This document shows positions 11,168-50,368 of a stretch of 64,000 nt of DNA, piece after piece (position 1 is the first letter of the stretch; each line of letters begins with the position of its first letter). Below the pieces are notes generated by a model, which was not told the DNA's origin, searched no databases, and worked only from the letters and a program-made list of their open reading frames with translations. Source of the DNA: Siphonodentalium dalli (Eukaryota > Mollusca > Scaphopoda > Gadilida > Siphonodentaliidae); NCBI GenBank assembly GCA_032622095.1, contig CP136066.1:54836609-54900608 (forward strand), written 5' to 3'. The position numbers were made by a program, and so were the translations under genes.

Positions 11168-12953
11168 GTCAGTTAGCAAAATTCCTTTTTGACTCCTTTA
11201 TGAAAAGAAAATATTGTCTTTATAAATTACTCTTCGAAAAGTAAACTCCATATTATATATACAGTAATGCCCTAAGTAATCGACCTCTTAACCAAAGCAG
11301 AATTATTGGTAACTTTTCAGGATTTAGTCGGAAATATGGCTTGTTGCCATTCATCTGAAAGCACTCCCTGAGAGCTTTCCAATGAATGGCAACAAGCCAT
11401 ATTTCCGACTAAATCCTGAAAAGTTACCCATAATTCTGCTTTGGTTAAGAGGTCGATTACTTAGGGCATTACTGTATATTTGTGAATGACCACTCTCATG
11501 AAATAAATGGGTTTTTTCCCCCGATATATATATACATGATGAAGGATTAATCCCAAGAATTTTCAACACAATGCCTCTGAACATAACATCGTATGCATGC
11601 AATTACATAATATAAGCGTGACTTACAGGCCCCATGTGGCCGGATGCAATATCACTATTTGTTCATGTAATAAATTTATGTTTTGTGGATGCACATTGCA
11701 ATAAAAGATCATCTCTCTCTCTCTCATTTGAAGGTGCTTCTACACACTACGGAAGTTTCCAAACAACCGATGAAGTTAGTGATGCTCCGCAGGCCTCTCA
11801 GGAGGTCTCTAAAGTTGTTAAATCTTCCAAAGAAGGCGAAGTTATTGATCTAAAGAACAACTCTGTGTCTGTTGACAAACAAAAGGAATTTATTGACTCT
11901 AAAGTAGCTAAGGATGGTAAACTTCTTGCTGAAAGTGAAACAATTAAGATTGACTCAGACGATGATGTTGTAGAGCACGCTGCAATTATCGTAAGTGACG
12001 ATGATGTTAATTTACTTGCAAGTGATGACAAAGATGGAGTAAAGTTAGGAGAAGAAGAGAAAGAAAAAGAAAAGAAAAAGGACAAAAAGAGCATGGTAGA
12101 AAATTATGACGCTGAACGAAAAATCCTTATTAGCAATAGTAGTCTCATCACAAAACTCATAAAAAAATGGAAAACAGGTGGTATTCAATCTCCAGATATA
12201 AATTTGACATTCAGTACTTCTCGTCGAGAAGGTAATAAAAACACAGATGATGTCTTTCGTCTTGAGGGTGAAATGGTCTCTGCATTGATTAAATGTCTTG
12301 ATGAGAGTGAAATTGAAAATCCAGACGAGCCCCCAAATAAGAAGCAAAAGCTGGATAGGGTTTCCCGTCTTCCCACGACAGACAAAGTTATTAACAATAT
12401 CAGGGGTAAAATTATGAATGCAAAAAGGGAGTATGACATTGAACTTAAAAATATTCAGAGTGATGAAATGTATCAAAATCAAGAAGCTCGATCGGAGTTT
12501 ATGCATTGTCGTGGAAAGCTGATGGCAAAACAGCAAGAGGAGATGATAATGATGAAACAGAAGTTCAATTCGGGTTTGTTTCCTCTAGAACAGGTTCGAT
12601 ATGAAGCAAATATGTTAAAAATGGATCATGAAAATCAGCGCTGCTTCCTGAAAAGTCAGCTGGATCAAAAGTCCTTTGGAATAAAACAGAAGTTCAATGA
12701 AATAAGAGGAAATGCAGAGGTTAAATATAATGAGAAACTCCAGAAGCTAAATTCTCTAATGTCACAGTTGCAAAGCAATAATGCCAAGGGGGAAGGCCGG
12801 CTATATACTGTTGTTGAGTTAAAGAAAGGGCCTTGTAGGACAAACTCATGGTCACTCAGTCGAGTCAGTGTGTGCCTCCCTGCTGACGTTGCCTCTATCA
12901 TTATGGAAGAAGACGAGTTATATGACTCATTTTATAAATTTGTTTCGCGATAA
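10093..12953 (+). CDS. Unrecognised acidic coiled-coil protein with SUMO-interaction-like motifs (764 aa, two coding exons)
   Basis: Joining 10093-11167 to 11734-12953 gives one frame of 764 codons plus TAA. The start ATG lies in ACCATGG, 20 bases after a strong acceptor. Visible parts: an acidic, Ser/Asp-rich N-terminal half with a basic cluster (KRKRE, about residue 174); two hydrophobic-acidic motifs, VIDL (395-398) and IIVSDDD (443-449), of the kind that bind SUMO; a mixed charged run (465-477); a second basic cluster KKQK (561-564); and a Lys/Glu/Met-rich stretch about 575-715 that looks like a coiled coil. There is no signal peptide or membrane segment. Composition suggests a nuclear protein. 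I do not recognise the family and assign no function. The C-terminal about 50 residues are compositionally different, and the true 3' end could involve a further splice. Confidence 0.75.
11262..11474. mobile_element. TA-flanked palindromic MITE, family B (in the intron)
   Basis: Inverted ends CAGTAATGCCCTAAGTAATC and their complement are flanked by TA on both sides. The whole 213-bp element folds on itself, with the loop near AAAGCACTCCCTGAGAGCTTTC. The TA target and CAGT terminus fit the Tc1/mariner (pogo-like) group. It lies entirely within the intron of the 10-kb gene. Confidence 0.85.
11734..12953 (+). CDS. Exon B of the 10-kb gene
   Basis: It follows a CTCTCTCTCTCTC polypyrimidine tract ending in TTTGAAG. 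The exon starts in phase 1, which matches the one base left by exon A. It encodes the two SUMO-interaction-like motifs, the second basic cluster and the coiled coil, and ends at TAA 12951-12953. Antisense open frames across it are shadows. Confidence 0.75.
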
Positions 12954-13037
12954 GGCCTTTTGATTTGAAGGCATTCAAACCCATCCAACTTTCTTCAATC
13001 AGAGGTGTCTCTTATATTTATAGCAATTACTTCTCCA
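12954..13037. other. 3' flank of the 10-kb gene
   Basis: This is probably 3' untranslated sequence. No AATAAA is seen before the element at 13038; the first good candidate is at 13614-13619. Confidence 0.35.
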
Positions 13038-13269
13038 TTAACCCTTTCATGATGGGAGCTGCGCTGGTGCAGCATTAATGATCACGTGCCAGTGCATTCA
13101 CTTATATATGCGAGTCTCCCACAGGGAGCCTCGCATATATAAGATAATACACTGGCTTACAATGTGAAGGTAAATGTTGTTAGGCTAATGTATCCTCGCA
13201 TATATAAGAGAATGCATTGGCACAGAGTTTTCGCCAAATTTCAGGAAGCTCCAGTCATGGAAGGGTTAA
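13038..13269. mobile_element. TTAA-flanked palindromic MITE, family C
   Basis: The left end is TTAACCCTTTCATGATGGGAG; the right end is CTCCAGTCATGGAAGGGTTAA. TTAA flanks and AACCCTTTCATGA-type inverted ends suggest a piggyBac-type target. The interior has CAATGCATT and CTTATATATGCGAG hairpin modules shared with families A and A2. Confidence 0.8.
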
Positions 13270-14522
13270 GCTTGGAATTTCTCTTGAGACACTCTCAACC
13301 GGAGACTACGGTTTGATTCAAATGTTTAGAAGATACTGTATATCCAGTCCTCCAGTTTAAAAAACCCTCATATTTTAATAGTATCTTTACCATACTGTTG
13401 ATGGGTTTTTCTTCTTACAATTGCTTGAAACCAAATCATGTGACAAGTAGCATGTTACAGGTTTTAGCTCACCTGTTTAACAAAAAACAAACAAAAAACC
13501 AAAAAAAATGATATATATATATATGTGTATATTTTTTTTAATAATTTAAACAAAAAAAATATATTTATTTTAAATTTAATTCCTTAGTCAATTTAACAAA
13601 TGTTGTTTTTATAAATAAAAAAAACATTAAACAGTTTACAAAACTCCCCTGTAAAACACTTGTACTGCACTGTAACCATATTGTCAATAAGCATGCTTTA
13701 TCTGACATGTTTGATAAACAAATAACTGGGGAGAATATGGGGTCATTAAAGTTCAAGCATTCTGGCTTGTTAAAAAATTTCTCTTTAGAATTGAGTGAGA
13801 TGGTGTGTGTATAAACCATATAATCTATTATGTGGATTGATTTGAAAATCTGGCGAGTCAAAAGTGGCTGAGACAGGGATTTAACACTTGACTTCAACTC
13901 CTAAACATATCCTCTGAAATCACTAAACCATTGGATATGATAGTGTGGTTGTTGTATGATCTAAAAAGGGGCAGAGCTATGATTTTTATAACACCCACCC
14001 CATATACTTTAACCTGTTCTTAAGAAAACTTATTTGAGGTTTTGAAATCAAGTTGGGTACTGATACAATGTATATGGATTCCTGTATTAATATTTTTATA
14101 AATTTTCAGCTATAGATCGATGTAACAGGTTTACAATATTATGTATATATAGGCTGTTAACTTTTTTAGAGATGAATTCGAAGATTATGCCCAACCTGTC
14201 AAATCTCAACATCTAATTCATTTGTTCTTCTAAACATAATATATTTGTTTCAAACTTCTAAGATACAATGGTTACGATGAACCAATCTCCGAGTCTCAGT
14301 TTTGAATAATGGTCAACTGCTCTGTACTCAATTCCGATGTCAAATAACAAATTTCAAAAATGATATTTGATCACTCCGAGGGTGGTTCCTCGACTCGAAT
14401 AAAATATTTTTTCCCCTGAAGCCAAAGAAATAGTACATTGGGAGGGAAATAATTCAGATTATGCATCTTTAAATATGTGTGCATACAATACCAGATGCTT
14501 CTCTTGTGCTTTGGTTGACATA
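13270..14522. other. Gene-free, AT-rich
   Basis: No coding exon is supported. There is a possible poly(A) signal AATAAA at 13614-13619 for the gene upstream. Homopolymer A/T and TATATA runs lie at 13490-13570. Confidence 0.45.
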
Positions 14523-14991
14523 TTAACCCTTTCAGTGCCAAGTCCGATTTTTGTATTGACCCATATACCCTGTGCCAATGCATTCTCTTATATATGCGAG
14601 TCGACCATAGGTCGCCTCGCATATTTAAGAGAATGCATTGGCCTAACAATTTTTCATCATTTGTTATTATTTTTTACAATTTTAATAATTTTTTCTTATA
14701 TTCTTTAACTCTTTCAGTGCCAGACTTATTTTGTAGGTTTAGTGCTAGGGAATCTTACGTTTTTCATGGGCATCAAAATTATTACTATGAATACTTGGTG
14801 ATAGTTTTGAGTTATAACATGCCCCTAAGATTTTATCCAGTTTTTAAATTCGCTATACCATGCTAAGCTTACCCAAAAAAAATTCAACCCCAAAAAAATC
14901 TAAAAACATTTTTTTTAATTTGTTTATGGCCGATTTTACAGACCGTAAATTAGGGCCGATGAGATCGGCCACCTGACACTGAAAGGGTTAA
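14523..14991. mobile_element. TTAA-flanked element, family A2 (compact copy)
   Basis: It runs from TTAACCCTTTCAGTGCCA to GACACTGAAAGGGTTAA. The interior has one long hairpin (CCAATGCATTCTCTTATATA and its complement around a GTCGACCATAGGTCGCC centre), then an AT-rich tail with AGTGCTAGGGAATCTTACG. It is the compact reference for the swollen copy at 5743-7722. Confidence 0.85.
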
Positions 14992-15852
14992 AGCAAACAA
15001 ACATTCAAATTGAGTATTAGAAATTTTCTTTGTTTTTGGATGCGTTGCCAGGAATATAGATTCTACTTGGCATTTGTCTTTAAGAAGGCTAGACATATCA
15101 AACACTTAAAAGAATGTTATCTATTCATTCTTGATGTGAACCTATTCTTTGCAAGATCCAATGTAAAGGCATTGTATCATCAGACAAATTGAATTCACTA
15201 AATTGTGTTCTGCAAATTTATTCCACACCCATTGACATAAGGCACATGTATTCAACGGAATCTCAGCCATTGAATACATAGTAGTGTATACCTCTAGTGG
15301 AATACAAGCTGGAACTATTCTTGTTGACGTTGTCGCCAAGAAAGATGACGTACGTTACGTCGATCATCCGCTTCCGGTGATTCTCCCCATAATTACTGGT
15401 TATTTGTCAGACATTACTGTTACAGTGATTTGTAAACAAACACAGCTGATCACGCAGATAGCGGTAATTAAGAAAAAATGGTCGTATTATGTAAATGGGT
15501 TGTTCGTCTGCTTTTGGTTTCCGGATGATACATGTAACTTTAGATTGAATAGAGTGAACTGAACCAAATTTGGTATGTTAGTTTACCACCCCAAAATACA
15601 GATCAAGTTCAAATATGGGTTTCATCCGCATGATTTTGACTGAGTTATGTCCCTTTTTCGACTTAGATTTTTACCTGATTTGCGGTTTCCGGATGATAAC
15701 TTTAGATTGAATCAAGTGAATTGAACCAAATTTGTTATATTAGTTTACCACACTAAAATACAGATCAACTTCAGAATATTTTACATTGCTTTGACTTTTT
15801 TCAATGTTTCAACCATCATGTTTTAATTTGACTTGTGTATTTTATTGAACTA
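14992..15852. other. Gene-free; diverged 170-bp repeat at 15500-15780
   Basis: No gene is seen. Two units starting with TTTGGTTTCCGGATGATA or GCGGTTTCCGGATGATAACT match the tandem family at 5961-6475 at low identity. Confidence 0.55.
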
Positions 15853-16016
15853 CAGTAATGCCCTAAATAATCAACTCCTTAACCACAGCAGAATTATCGG
15901 TAACTTTTCAGGAGAGCTTTCCGATGAATGGCAACAAGCCATATTTCTGACTAAATCCTGAAAAGTTACTCATAATTCTGCTGTGGTTAAGGAGTTGATT
16001 ATTTAGGGCATTACTG
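15853..16016. mobile_element. Family B MITE with shortened centre
   Basis: TA-flanked, CAGTAATGCCCTAAATAATC to its complement. One arm lacks the 'atttagtcggaaatatgg' part, so the palindrome is lopsided (164 bp). Confidence 0.8.
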
Positions 16017-16152
16017 TAATTGGGACTTTGGTCAGTTATGTAGCGGTAACAGTAGTATTCACATAACCGAGGTTATGACATGAAAAATAACGTTATTGGA
16101 GAATTTGTTGATAATGATAATAAAAACAAAGTTCGTCTATTTTATACATATA

Positions 16153-16680
16153 CAGTAATGCTCTAATTAATCAACCTCTTAACTCACCGAGAGCTTTCCG
16201 ATGAATGGCAACAAGCCATATTTCCGACTAAATCCTGAAAAGTTACCCATAATTCTGCTGTGGTTAACCCTTTACCCAACAGAACAGCCCTGTGCCAATG
16301 CATTCTCTTATATATGCGAGTCGACCATAGGTCGCCTCGCATATATAAGAGAATGCATTGGCTTAACACATTAAAAATTATAAAATTGTTAAAGAATGTA
16401 AGAAAAAATTGGTAAAAAGTGTTAAAAAAAGATTTTTTTTAGGCCAATGCATTCTCTTATATATGCGAGGCGACCTATGGTCGACTCGCATATATAAGAG
16501 AATGCATTGGCACAGGGCATAACTGTAACTATCACAATGTGGTCAAGGAGCCAGTTCCAATGATATCCATATTTGTATTGTTCTATTGAGACAGACCGAA
16601 GATATTTTAGGCTGTTGAAGCTTTATTTGGCCGGTTTGTTGGGTAAAGGGTTAAGAGGTCGATTAATTAGAGCATTGCTG
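16153..16680. mobile_element. Family B MITE split by a nested TTAA element
   Basis: The outer ends are the family B termini (CAGTAATGCTCTAATTAATC and its complement). The arm CTGCTGTGGTTAA is interrupted by the family A element at 16264-16654 and resumes as TTAAGAGGTCGATTAA. Uninterrupted copies elsewhere read GTGGTTAAGGAGTCGATT, so the target TTAA was duplicated by insertion. Confidence 0.85.
16264..16654. mobile_element. TTAA-flanked element, family A (nested)
   Basis: It runs from TTAACCCTTTACCCAACA to TGTTGGGTAAAGGGTTAA. It contains two oppositely ordered hairpins and a tail with GAAGCTTTATTTGGCCGG. Other family A copies are at 24568-24967, 27134-27523, 27856-28255 and 39073-39422. It encodes no transposase. 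Confidence 0.9.
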
Positions 16681-16692
16681 TACTTCTTGACC

Positions 16693-17306
16693 AGGCCTGA
16701 GAATAAGGTGTCTGTCATCTGCATAATGAGTTTCCAGAAGGTGAATTTAGTGAAGGTATCCCACATGGTGGGCTAGCATTACAAAATTCACCCTCTGGAA
16801 AACTCATTCTGCTTAGGCCTCTATGGGAGACCTAGTATCAGATTGGAGTTCCCCAGTTGAACTTGGTGATGTTCAACCCCATTAGTCATCTCGATTATGC
16901 ATTTTTGTCGTCTGCAAATTAGTGGATACAGAAACTGAACAGAAGGGATAAAGTAATTAAAAACAATGTCAATTGATACTTCCCAGATGTGCCCCAATCA
17001 GAATGAGGTCCCTAGAGGGTGAATTTGGTGATGCTAGCTTACTAAAATTCACCCTCAGAAGACCTCATTCTGCAAATGACAGACACCCTATTTCAAGGTT
17101 TTATAGAGGTATCATTCAAACGGAACTAAGTAGTAATGTTTTATGTTTCTGCTATGTTAATCAAGCCTTGAAATTGGGAACCTCATTCTGCAAATGACAG
17201 ACACCCTGAGGGTGAATTTAGTGATGCTACCGCGCTACTAAATTCACCCTCTGGGAATCTCATTCTGCAAATGACGGGCTCACAGCCTCACTATTTCAAG
17301 GCTTGA
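16693..17306. mobile_element. Family D element(s), rearranged
   Basis: Repeated arms of the GAGGGTGAATTTAGTGATGC type and their complements alternate with TTTCAAGG ends near 17090 and 17295. At least two partial copies are joined here. Confidence 0.6.
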
Positions 17307-17321
17307 TGTTAATGTGATATA

Positions 17322-18790
17322 CAAGCCTGAGTTTAGTGTGCCAGCCATTTGCAGAATGAGGTCGCCCGAGTGTGAATGTAGTGATGCTATCCCGCACAAC
17401 AGGTTAGAATCACCAAATCCAACCTCTGGGGGCCTCATCTTCTGGGAAGTATATTGTCACACATTAACAGTTTTTATACGACCTTTTGAAAGAAAAAAAA
17501 TGGTTGTATTATGTAATCAGTCTTTTTTGTTTCCGATCGATAATTCTAGTTTGGATAATTTGATCTGAACCAAAGTTGTATGTGCGTTTCCCAGCTAAAA
17601 ATACAGGCCAACTTCGAATATGGGTTCCTTCCAATTATTTTCACATGAGTTATGGCCATTTTTCGACTTAGAATTTGACCACATTTAGTCATTATCACCC
17701 CCGCAACGAAGTTAGGTGGGTATACTGGAGTCAGCTTGTCCATCCGTCCGTCCGTGGACACAAATTTTTCCAGATTTTTTCGGTTGTTTTTTTTATCAAT
17801 TTCGGTGAAACTTGGCACAGACATCAACCACCATGGGAACCTGTGCACCTGCGATTATGACGTCTGTCGGACTTTATTGGTGGAGTTATCCACCCTTTTT
17901 CATTTTAGAAAATTTTCACAACATATATTATTTTGTCCGAGCTTTTAGTCCTACATTTTTTGGTCAATTTTTTTTTAACTTGGCACAGATATTTAGTACC
18001 ATGGGAACCTGTGCACCTGCGATTATGACGTCTGTCCAACATTTTTTGGTGGAGTTATTTCCCTTTTTCGACTTAGAATTTTTTTTGCAACATGCCTAAT
18101 TTTGTCTGAGCTTTTATTCCTACATTTTTAGGTCAATGTTTTTTAATCTTGGCACGGATTTTTAGTACCATGGGAACCTGTGATTATGATGTCTGTCCGA
18201 CTTTTTTGTGTGGAGTTATTCCCCTTTTTCGACTTTGAATTTTTTTTTGCAACATGCCTAATTTTGTCAATAGGTTTAAGATTAGGGTTGTGCACCTGCA
18301 ATGGGAACTGTTATTTTATTATTTTAACTGACATTCTTAGTATTTTAAAAACAGGGGGGGGGGTATCGTTAGTCCCATTGGGACAGTCACACCTCTAGTT
18401 GAAATTAGGGGTATCAGATATTCTTTGTAAGCTCAAATTATTATTTTATTTTGTGGTAGTACAATTCGAAATGGCTAAAGGGCATATTTTTACATGCTCT
18501 TGTTAGCTTTCCCCCCTTTTCTTCAGTTTATGTTCCCCAATTCGCAGAAGATAATTTTGCATAATCGAGGTCACTGATATGTGAACACCAACTTCAACTG
18601 GGTAACTCCAATCATGTCCTCATAATCGAGGTGACTAATGGGTGAACTTCAATCTAATCCTACGTCTCCCATAGCAGTCGAGGCCAAAGGAGAATGAGGT
18701 GCCTGATATTTGCAGAATGAGGTCCTCCAGATGGTGAATTTGGTGATACTAGCCTGCTGTGCGCTAGCAATATTTGCAGCCTTGTCATTC
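17322..18790. mobile_element. Family D long form interrupted by other repeats
   Basis: It begins CAAGCCTGAGTTTAGTGTGCC and ends with partial right-arm text near 18790. Its middle holds a 170-bp-family fragment (17500-17700) and three units of about 160 bp at 17700-18400 sharing TACCATGGGAACCTGTG and GATTATGACGTCTGTC. No gene. Confidence 0.5.
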
Positions 18791-20212
18791 TGCACTTTCA
18801 TGTCATGAATCTCTACACAGGCTATCCCTTACTCTGAATATTATTAAGGAGCATGTTTAGTATTCCTTACTATAATAAATGGATTCTCCAACGTGTTATA
18901 AAAATATATTGGAACGGTCTATTTTATTTGGCGGGGTGCTCAGGTAATAAAACAGACGGAAAGGAAAAACAGAATACCAGATCAGAATGATTCATAATCA
19001 TGGGAAATCAGATCATTTCCTAAGTAAACTACTCGTCAATGAGTATTTAATATAGAAAGGGGAAACCTGGACCTAGTCTTCTTTGTCCACAACAGCTTGG
19101 TATATCAGTTGATGCCGTTTTGGACCGATTCCTGTCCCGTTAGTCTTCTATAACGGACTTTACGTCCAGAATCGTGAGCGGGAGTTATCGTGCTTGCCAC
19201 AGATAGGATTTGTTTGTTCCGGATCAGGTCAAATGGAAGCTTTGTGTACATGAAAATTGAGGGCAGTCTTTCCCAAAGCATGATATCAAACATGCATATA
19301 TCATTAGAACCGTTAAATGTCAAAGCAACAAGATTTTAAGTAAACAAAGCCTTGTTTCCCCCCCACCCAGACTTGATTATTTGCACCATCAGAAAATGCA
19401 TGTAAACAATAAATTAAACGATCGTATCATCACTACTTTTTTCCATCATGGTAAAGGATATATCATTCTGAAGACAGATTAATCGCGGACATGTCAGATG
19501 ATTAATCACATTCAGGGGTTTACGTGAATGCCTGGACTCCCCATTTACTGTGTCTTTTGAATGAAATTCCGTCGTAGTAGAGCAACAGACCGGGACTCTG
19601 TCCAAAGAGTACAGATTCATGGCCTAATCAAACAGATCAAGGTTTCTTGAAGACACGATATAGCTTCATGGATGCCAATGTCACCAATTGTCAAATTATC
19701 TGACGCACACAGGGAACATATTTTCAATGATAAAGACAGGATTTGTTGTTTAAAAATTTTAATGCAACAAATATCAGAATGCTCATTTTATTGGTGGCAG
19801 GCAGTTGGTCATGTTTTAACAGTATACAGATAATCAGATACGAAGGTGATTCAGAAATGTTTGGCTAGATTTAAGCAGAAGTTTGGAGAATTGCTTCAAA
19901 GTGTCAGTTCAAGTTCAAACTCGAATACCAGTGTTAAGTTTCTCTTTGACATAAGTGTGATTTCATTTATTGTAAAAACAGTATGCATAAGTCAATTAAA
20001 AAAAAAGTACATAAATCCAGCCGATGGTTTTATTTTGATGAGAAGACATGGTGACCTTGATGTAATTTAAATTAGACCTAACGACAACCCTCTACTAGGA
20101 ATGTATGGATTCTGACTATATGAGATAATGGATGATTCAGACAAACAGTCATATATGCACTCAATATCATTATATACTGACTTTCTTTGGCATGCAAACA
20201 ATAATTAGTTTG
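18791..20212. other. Gene-free, comparatively repeat-poor
   Basis: I see no recognisable protein or RNA gene. Open frames of 68-74 codons on both strands have no recognisable motifs. Confidence 0.4.
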
Positions 20213-20467
20213 TTAACGCTTCCATGACTGGAGCTTCCTGAAATTTGGTGAAAACCCTTTGCCAATACATTCTCTAATATATGAGTCTCCCAAAAGAAGC
20301 CTAATATATAGAAGAGACTGCATCGACCTAACAATATTGACCTTGTAAGCCAGTACATTCTTTTATATTTGCAAGGCTCCCTATGGGAGACTCGCATATA
20401 TAAGAGAATGCCCTGGCACATGGTCTTTAATGCTGCAAAAGTGCAGCTCCAGTCATGAAATTGTTAG
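20213..20467. mobile_element. Family C MITE, decayed
   Basis: The left end is TTAACGCTTCCATGACTGGAG and the right end CTCCAGTCATGAAATTGTTAG. Two worn CTTATATATGCGAG hairpins lie inside. The right TTAA has mutated to TTAG. Confidence 0.7.
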
Positions 20468-22368
20468 TCATCTATTCTGAACGAGAAAGAACCGATTCAA
20501 CAAAATAATTCCTACATAGTCACTCTACATACAAAATCTTCATCAGGATTAGAATAAAGAATTTTCAAATAAAAATGAAACATGATTCAATGTCAAAACT
20601 TTAGTAACTTGGGAGGATCGACATTGTTTATTGATGTAGAGGCTGACCGAACTACCTGCCCCACCTATGCTAGATTCAAATTAAATATATCACGCTTCAG
20701 AACTATCTCAAGGGATAAACCAATAAAATCATACTGAATGTATCTGAAATTTGTGCACTCTCACATACCCTTCTTCCAGAGTCAACAGAAACATGGTGGG
20801 CATGCATAAAACATAGATGTCTTCTCAGTAGAAAGGCGATATGACGTAAATACATAGTCTATGATCAGTCTCAATAAATCCTCACAAACAGGCCAGGAAT
20901 TTTTTTTTTTCATGAAGAGTACAGGAGTGTTATGCCTTAAACTTTAAATAATATAAAACTTGTTAGAGAAGAGATGCACGATCTTTTAATTTCAGAACAA
21001 ACAATCAGTTATTCAAATGGATCAGGTCTGAAGACAGGAGCCTAGAAATAGCACATATCCTTGAAATGGTGTCTGTCATTTGCAGAATGAGGTCCCCAGA
21101 GGGTGAATTTAGTGGTGCTAGCCCACTGTGTGGGGTAGCATCACTAAATTCACCCTCTGGGGACCTCATTCTGCAAATGACAGACACTATTTCAAGGCTT
21201 GAATATCCGATGTCAGGAACATGTAATTTTAAAAATTTACTGACATTGATGCAATGTAGTAGTCTGTACGTAAATAAATGAACCAGTTTGTGAACCAGTA
21301 GGTTCTGAACACGACTTTTGGTTACGTAAATAAATGAGGGCTTTATAGTCTGAAACTATGAACACTGAACAGGTAATAGTCAGGTTAGAGCCAGGAGTGA
21401 AAATTTAGCACTGCAAGACATATTTAAGGCAATCTCACACTCCTGATTTTCTCGAATTCCATGCCTACGCTACCTTATTGTATTCCAGCCGATTTTCATA
21501 CGAAAAACCTCAAATACGTAAGAGGAACTTGTCTAACACACAACTGTAACAACTAATAGTGAAAGACGTCCGTCTCAATTGTTTGAGGCCTTGCATGTTG
21601 AAAATGGGCAGGCATTAAGATTTACAAGGATGTATTTTCATGAGAGAAGTAAATTATGTGCGAGAAAATCTATCAATCAAATTTCGGCTTTAATATATAC
21701 ATAAATCAGACTGTACATGGCGCCTAGGCAGCATAACTCCCCCTATTTTTTCCTAAATGATTTTCACTGAATAAATATTCTATGACATAAATTTTTGCTC
21801 GCACAATGTAAGAAGTAAGATCATGAAAAACAGGGACGTGGCTGGAGGGATTAGACGAGGTTAAAATTATAATTATCAAGATAAATCCAATTTTCAAATA
21901 CCCCCCCATACCATTTAAAAAATTAAAACTGCTGATGTGTTTCAGAAAACAAGGTTAATCTCTCAAAAATCACTAATTTGTTGTTTTAATTTGAATATTT
22001 TTTTCAGCCAAAAAAAGTAAAGAAGTCATACAATTCTCAGCCACTAAGCAATTCATACTAGGGTTGCCATTGTGAACGGGCCTCCAATCACTTTTAAAAA
22101 CCTTCATCTATTTCCCCACCATGGCTACGTCCCTGGAAGAACATGTAGTTTTAATAAAACGTCCAGGGGGGACCTCTCCTTAGAAATCACTACCAGTGAT
22201 TGCCTCTCGACTCGGTGGATGACTATAACTAGATATGATACATAACAATGAGATATGAACAGCTATTTACACACTCCTATTGCCATGACGACAATGAGAT
22301 GCCGATGACATGATATCATTGATTTTGAGATGAGGGATGATAGGTGATGACAACGATGTTGACTGGAA
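20468..22368. other. 3' flank of the ANP32 gene; likely includes its 3' UTR
   Basis: There is no coding exon. The ANP32 stop is at 22369, so transcribed 3' UTR must extend leftward into this region for an unknown distance. A clean family D palindrome lies at 21057-21201. Confidence 0.45.
21057..21201. mobile_element. Family D short fold-back, near-perfect
   Basis: The arm CCTTGAAATGGTGTCTGTC continues into the GCAGAATGAGGTCCCCAGAG motif, and the complement follows after a short loop at about 21125. The two arms are almost identical, which suggests recent activity or strong hairpin correction. Confidence 0.8.
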
Positions 22369-49054
<26,686 letters not shown>

Positions 49055-49260
49055 TTTTGTAATTTATAATAATCCTAAAGTTATCTTATCCCGAAGTTGA
49101 ACTGTTGTAAAACAAATCAAACGAACAGATTCTCCAGCGCGCGGACGGATCAATCTTTGGTCATAAACGCCGCTGATTGGCCAGAGGTACCATGGAGGTC
49201 ATGTGACTACCCGGTCTATAGTCACGTGTTATAGGTATTTCAACCAATGGGCGATCGATG
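49055..49260 (-). promoter_or_regulatory. Probable ANP32 promoter region
   Basis: Upstream of the ANP32 start, the minus strand shows a CCAAT box (GGCCAATCAGC, CCAAT at 49180-49176) and an E-box palindrome CACGTG (49223-49228). A second CCAAT lies on + near 49242. No TATA box at a convincing position. The transcription start is not identified. Confidence 0.4.
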
Positions 49261-50358
49261 AGGTAAATTTTTATTTACAAATCCCACGTGCGTTTTTGTG
49301 ATGTAAACATTCGGTCCATGTGCTTTTCCCGGTTAATGTTTTGATTTGATGCTTCCCAATGCGCTTGTGATGACAGTGTTTTGTGTGTGCCTACCGGAGA
49401 ACACTGATAAGTATGCGTGTTTTCATTGATGTGTAGGTTTTTAATCATATGAGTATTTTTCATTACTTTAAATTGAAATTATGATCACTTCTCCATTGAA
49501 TATGGTTTTAATAAAATCTTTGTTCAATATTAAGTCTGCTAGTTTAACTAATGATTTAGAGAAAAAAAACATCCTCATATAAATCAGTCTTGTTGAAGCT
49601 GCCAAATATTATTACTGTTTGCTCGCTATATATCACCTTTCCTCTCATTTTAATCATAGGGTGAATTATGGGTCAAAATGCAAGAACATAATCCAAGTCT
49701 AATCCACACGCTAACCACCAACATTTTGCATACTATATAGCCTAATATAGGCCTTATTTCATTCATCACATGTGTTCACAACTTTATTTTATATTATTTT
49801 GTGTTATTTCTTCACAAATAACCATTAGTTATTAATGTTGAACTTTTATTTTTTTCTGTTCGTTCAACTTCGTTGGTATATAATCCGTTATTGGATTTAA
49901 CCAAATAAATCATTGAATTGAATTGATTAACACAAATTAAAAATATTACCCACAAATTGGCACAAAGGCTAAATGGTAAATCTATATTGTAATTAAATAC
50001 CACATTCATAATGTATCATGTCTGGCATACTTTTAATGCACACACTTTTAATGCACAATATATTCACAATTCAGACAAATCAAGGTGTGTAGCAGTATTC
50101 ACTAACTCTTTGTTGGAGTATGATGGGTTGGTTGGTGAAATTGTGTGTCTGTTGGGGGGGGGGGGGGGGGGGGGCAGGCATGTAACTAGAACCTTGGCTA
50201 ACTGCGACCCTGGCTATCTGGAACCTTCAGTTTGGCTAACTGTGGCCTTACCAACTGGGACCATGGCCAACTGGGACCTTCAGATTTATATACTAGTAGA
50301 ATAGTATACATGTATTATTAAGTCTATTTTATTCCTCAGTTATGGAGTTTCTTTAATC
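49261..50358. other. Gene-free upstream region
   Basis: No coding exon is recognised. A G-run of 21 bases (50154-50174) is followed by GGCTAACTG and CCAACTGGGACC-type short repeats (50190-50282). Confidence 0.5.
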
Positions 50359-50368
50359 CAGTAGTTTG

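Noticed and set aside
12045-12536. 163-codon frame antisense to exon B
   Set aside because: It is the shadow of the 10-kb gene's coding strand, hydrophobic only because the sense strand is Glu/Lys-rich.
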